A DNA stretch of 23,932 nucleotides from an uncultured Lachnospiraceae bacterium (lineage in GTDB: Bacteria > Bacillota > Clostridia > Lachnospirales > Lachnospiraceae). The stretch covers positions 1-23,932 of the forward strand of contig CARQVR010000051.1 in NCBI GenBank assembly GCA_949051815.1. Reading direction: 5' to 3'. Made by a program: the position numbers and the translations under genes. This document shows positions 21,416-23,932 of this stretch, piece by piece (the first letter of the stretch is position 1; every line of letters starts with the position of its first letter). The notes below the pieces were generated by a model that saw only the letters and a program-made list of their open reading frames with translations, made no database searches and was not told where the DNA came from.

Positions 21416-22498
21416 ATGCTACATATACTGCTGTTAATTTTAAAGATCATAGGGATTGTGCTTCTGTGCATTTTGGGTGTGCTGCTTTTGTGCATTGGCT
21501 GTGCCCTCTTTGTGCCGCTCCGGTACCGGATCGAGGCGGTCAGGAAAGAGGGGGAGGGCGAGCCGCCCGTCGTCGTCACGGTGAAGGTCACATGGCTTTT
21601 ACATTTTGTGAACGTGCTGGTACGTTTTAACGGGAGCCTGTCTGTGCGGGCACGTCTTATGGTATTTACGCTTTTTGGGCTGCCGGGGCGGGAGAAGCGC
21701 GGCAAAGAGAAACCGGATGAGACGCAGCGCCGGAAAGAAAAGAGGCGGCGAAAGACAGAGAAACTGCCGGATCAGGAAGAAAGAGAAGGCAGCGAAACGG
21801 CGGCGGAGAAGGAAGAGGCACATGGAAGCAGCGGGAGCGCGCCTGAGAGAAAAGCCGGTGCGGGAGCGCAGACAAAGAGCTGCGAGCCGGAAAAACAGGG
21901 CGGGGAAAGAGGAAAGCCGGAAGAGACAGAGACGGATAAAGGGACAGACAGCGCCGGGGCGGATGGCGAAAACGAGGCGAATCCGGATAAAAAGCCTTCC
22001 CTGTGGGAAAGGATTCGTGCGATTCCGGACATAATCCGCAGTATTTTCGCGAAAATTAAGAGTATCTTTGAAAATATACAGTACACAATACAAAATATCT
22101 GTGATAAAATGAAATCTGTATCGGATACGATACAATATTACAAAGCTGTGATAGAGGGAGAACCGTTTCAGCGCTCCTTCGCCCTGTGTAAAAAGGAACT
22201 GCTGACGATTTTTAAGCACCTGAAACCGGACCGGTTCGAGGCAGCGCTCATTGTCGGCATGGATGATCCCGCAGCTACCGGAGAGATTCTGGCAGTCTGC
22301 GGCATACTGTACCCGATGCTCGGTCCGCGGGTGAATGTTTCCGGGGATTTTGTGTGTAAACGGTTGGAGGGACGTGTGTTTATCAGGGGAAAGCTGCGGC
22401 TTTTCACTTTTGTCCGGACAGCGGTTCGGATTTATTTTAATAAGGATATCAGGAAACTGTACGGTCTGTTAAAAAAAGGAGGCAGTGTAAATGGGTGA
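21416..22498 (+). CDS. DUF2953 membrane protein
   Basis: The protein has 360 aa. An N-terminal hydrophobic segment (residues 4-32, LLLILKIIGIVLLCILGVLL) precedes VPLRYRIEAV. A very charged Glu/Lys/Arg-rich linker runs from about 95 to 200. The C-terminal part carries the DUF2953 features: FKHLKPDRFEAALIVGMDDPAATG, then GRVFIRGKLRLFTFVRTAVRIYF. DUF2953 proteins (YtfI in Bacillus) are typically encoded directly before YtfJ/GerW, as here, and are tied to sporulation by context. GGAG (21407-21410) precedes the ATG. The stop overlaps the next gene's start by 8 bp, so the two are translationally coupled. Confidence 0.88.
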   Translation: MLHILLLILKIIGIVLLCILGVLLLCIGCALFVPLRYRIEAVRKEGEGEPPVVVTVKVTWLLHFVNVLVRFNGSLSVRARLMVFTLFGLPGREKRGKEKPDETQRRKEKRRRKTEKLPDQEEREGSETAAEKEEAHGSSGSAPERKAGAGAQTKSCEPEKQGGERGKPEETETDKGTDSAGADGENEANPDKKPSLWERIRAIPDIIRSIFAKIKSIFENIQYTIQNICDKMKSVSDTIQYYKAVIEGEPFQRSFALCKKELLTIFKHLKPDRFEAALIVGMDDPAATGEILAVCGILYPMLGPRVNVSGDFVCKRLEGRVFIRGKLRLFTFVRTAVRIYFNKDIRKLYGLLKKGGSVNG

Positions 22499-22883
22499 GA
22501 ATAATTTTAGCGGTGTGATTGAGTCCCTGATGAAGGGTATGAATGCCGTAATCGGAACCAAGACGGTGGTGGGCGACGCCACACAAGTTGGAGATACCAT
22601 CATTCTGCCGTTGGTAGATGTGAGTTTCGGCGTGGGCGCGGGCGCCAGCGCAGGCGAAAAGAAAAACGGCGGCGGAGGCGGATTTTCCGCGAAGATGACG
22701 CCCAGTGCGGTGCTGGTGATTAAGAACGGCACCACGAAGCTTGTCAATATCAAGAATCAGGATACGGTCACCAAGGTGCTCGACATGATTCCGGATATCG
22801 TGGAGAAATTTACATCCCCCAAGGAGGAGATACTGGCCGATGAGGTGGCTGTCGACATTGCTTTTCCGGAGGAAAATAAATAG
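22491..22883 (+). CDS. ytfJ: GerW/YtfJ family sporulation protein
   Basis: The protein has 130 aa. Family signature: IESLMKGMNAVIGTKTVVGD, PLVDVSFGVGAGASAG, then a Gly-rich stretch and FSAKMTPSAVLVIKNG. In Bacillus, YtfJ (GerW) is a sporulation protein needed for normal spore germination through the cortex-lytic enzyme SleB. AGGAGG lies 9 nt before the ATG. Its presence supports a spore-forming or formerly spore-forming host. The coupled DUF2953 gene upstream and small membrane gene downstream look like one unit. Confidence 0.93.
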   Translation: MGENNFSGVIESLMKGMNAVIGTKTVVGDATQVGDTIILPLVDVSFGVGAGASAGEKKNGGGGGFSAKMTPSAVLVIKNGTTKLVNIKNQDTVTKVLDMIPDIVEKFTSPKEEILADEVAVDIAFPEENK

Positions 22884-22939
22884 CACCTTCCGGAGGCGGC
22901 TGCATATAGTATCATAAGAGCATAAAACAGGGGTGGCCC

Positions 22940-23077
22940 ATGAAAAAAATGATTGGATTTGTGGCATTTTGTGTCGCGGCAGGTATGCTTATCATGCTTT
23001 TTCTGGTGAATCGTTTTCTTGGGCTTCTTTTAATTATCCTGCTTTTACTGATCGGTTACAGCTTTTTTTGTTGTTAG
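22940..23077 (+). CDS. 45-aa hydrophobic membrane peptide ending in CC
   Basis: It begins MKKMIGFVAFCVAAG, is almost entirely hydrophobic and ends GYSFFCC. It is long enough for one or two membrane passes (VAFCVAAGMLIMLFLV and FLGLLLIILLLLIGYSFF). GGGGTGG lies 4 nt before the ATG. I recall similar short proteins after ytfJ in Lachnospiraceae. The terminal Cys pair could be lipidated, disulfide-forming or metal-binding. A SigE/SigG-like arrangement (GCATATA, 12 nt, CATAAAAC, 22902-22928) precedes it but is a weak match. Confidence 0.75.
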   Translation: MKKMIGFVAFCVAAGMLIMLFLVNRFLGLLLIILLLLIGYSFFCC

Positions 23078-23132
23078 CAACTGTTAGAAAAATGCTTTGG
23101 CAGGTATCTGGTCAAAGGATATGAGGAATGTG

Positions 23133-23675
23133 ATGAAGATGGAAGAAATACTTCTGGATGAGGGATTGACAGGGGACGGCATGCAGGAATTAAAGGCATG
23201 GCTTTTTAAGGAGAATATCAGAATAATGACTGCTTCCACAGAGCTTGCAGAGCAGCGGGAGAAGTTTGAGCAGGAAAAAATCCAGTTTAAAGAGGAAATG
23301 AAGAACCTGAACCAGAAGATGAATGCGGAACAGAAGCGGATCCGGAAGGACAGCCGGCTTGTGGACGAGCGGCTTGAGATCATAAAGGACGGGTTTCAGA
23401 AACTGGACATGGACCGCAGGAGGCTTGACAAGGAGTGGGCCAGACTTGCGGCGGAGAAGGAATTTCTGGAGGAGCGCGGGCTGTATGACAGTTATCCGGA
23501 GACCAGTGTCTTTTTCCACGGCGTGAGAAATCTGCTGACACTCAAAAAGCGGTACAAGGATCTGACGAAGATTTTCCACCCTGACAACGTGGCTGGGGAT
23601 ACGGAGATCATTCAGCGCATTAACAGGGAATATGAGAGACTGAAAAGAGAGTATGAGACCTTTAAGCAGGCGTAG
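23133..23675 (+). CDS. Coiled-coil protein with C-terminal J-like (HPD) module
   Basis: The protein has 180 aa. Residues 30-115 are a long charged coiled coil (ASTELAEQREKFEQEKIQF, then RIRKDSRLVDERLEIIKDGF). The last 45 residues read LKKRYKDLTKIFHPDNVAGD and INREYERLKREYE: helix II, the HPD loop (149-151) and helix III of a J domain, but without the usual DYYxILG helix I. J domains stimulate Hsp70 ATPase through HPD. A C-terminal position is unusual. ATG 23133 is chosen because GAGGA (23123-23127) is 5 nt upstream. It may be cotranscribed with the GerW group; the client is unknown. Confidence 0.8.
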   Translation: MKMEEILLDEGLTGDGMQELKAWLFKENIRIMTASTELAEQREKFEQEKIQFKEEMKNLNQKMNAEQKRIRKDSRLVDERLEIIKDGFQKLDMDRRRLDKEWARLAAEKEFLEERGLYDSYPETSVFFHGVRNLLTLKKRYKDLTKIFHPDNVAGDTEIIQRINREYERLKREYETFKQA

Positions 23676-23733
23676 GAGAGCGTCTGCTTTTGCTTTGTGA
23701 TAATGTTAGAAAACGTGTATTTTGCGGCGCACA

Positions 23734-23762
23734 AAAAGAGCCGGATATACACCGGCCCTTTC
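23734..23762 (-). terminator. Intrinsic terminator of rpmB (possibly bidirectional)
   Basis: On the minus strand: AAAG-GGCCGG-loop-CCGGC-TCTTTTTG, a 5-bp GC stem (23740-23744 with 23752-23756), one mismatch, four more pairs, then a T-run. On the plus strand it is followed by CCCTTTCTT and could also stop transcripts from the J-like gene. Confidence 0.8.
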
Positions 23763-23792
23763 TTACATGCCTTATGTTTTACAAAAATGGAA

Positions 23793-23932
23793 TTATGCGC
23801 GCTCCACAGCGCCGGATCTCAGGCAGCGAGTGCACACGTGCAGCTTCTTGCTCGCGCCATTCACCTTGCATTTCACATTCTGAATGTTGGAATTCCAGAT
23901 TCTGTTTGATCTTCTATGAGAATGGCTGACGT
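23793..23932 (-). CDS. rpmB: 50S ribosomal protein L28, 3' part
   Basis: The C-terminal 45 residues are present: VSHSHRRSNRIWNSNIQNVK, CKVNGASKKLHVCTRCLRSG and AVERA before TAA. VCTRCLRSG is the L28 C-terminal zinc-finger-like Cys pair. The gene is cut by the window edge; the N-terminal CxxC lies outside. It is convergent to the J-like gene with a shared terminator. Confidence 0.95.
   Translation of the reverse strand, partial: VSHSHRRSNRIWNSNIQNVKCKVNGASKKLHVCTRCLRSGAVERA

Noticed and set aside
22902..22928. SigE/SigG-like promoter before the 45-aa gene
   Set aside because: GCATATA-N12-CATAAAAC is only a partial match with short spacing, and the gene can be read from the ytfJ transcript; not listed as a feature.

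Overview
The window looks like the chromosome of a Gram-positive, probably spore-forming Clostridium relative, most likely a member of the Lachnospiraceae. This is inference from gene content: a GerW/YtfJ-type sporulation protein next to a DUF2953 protein, a Gx-family transporter with a NusG-domain-II protein, ruvA/ruvB, zapA, a U32 protein, a SEDS protein with a class B PBP, a DUF6472 mini-protein and a Cys-rich small protein. Shine-Dalgarno sites are strong, GC content is moderate, and there are no tRNA, rRNA, CRISPR or transposase genes. I count 25 protein genes, three of which are short or cut (57 aa, 45 aa, and rpmB running off the right edge).

Left end (1-1520, minus strand): two unrecognised genes (93 and 192 aa) lie downstream of a 76-aa Cys/Gly-rich protein that has its own terminator and a SigK-like promoter. 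Positions 1520-3656 (plus) form a tight operon: NusG-II membrane protein, Gx-type transporter, ABM-fold monooxygenase and ruvA. Positions 3717-7368 encode a heterodimeric ABC exporter with one consensus and one degenerate ATP site. Positions 7349-9646 (minus) encode a DUF1538 membrane protein and a PII-like protein, each internally duplicated. This is the best candidate here for a little-described system: a membrane carrier with its own PII-type regulator. The exporter and this pair together separate ruvA from ruvB by 6.3 kb.

Positions 9966-13273 carry ruvB, translationally coupled to a membrane-anchored GLUG-repeat/LysM protein. zapA (13408-13818) has its own promoter and terminator. It is followed by a U32/DUF3656 protein (RlhA-like, with two expanded linker repeats), a FtsW/RodA/SpoVE-type SEDS polymerase and a class B PBP. 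The last two genes overlap by 92 bp in different frames. Together this stretch links division-ring assembly and septal or spore-cortex wall synthesis.

Right end: a convergent HD-GYP-type gene whose HD dyad reads Tyr-Asp; a 337-bp intergenic region; then a plus-strand series of DUF6472 protein, unknown 115-aa protein, DUF2953 protein, GerW/YtfJ, 45-aa membrane peptide and a coiled-coil protein with a C-terminal HPD (J-like) module. The window ends in the 3' half of rpmB (L28) on the minus strand, with a shared intrinsic terminator between them.
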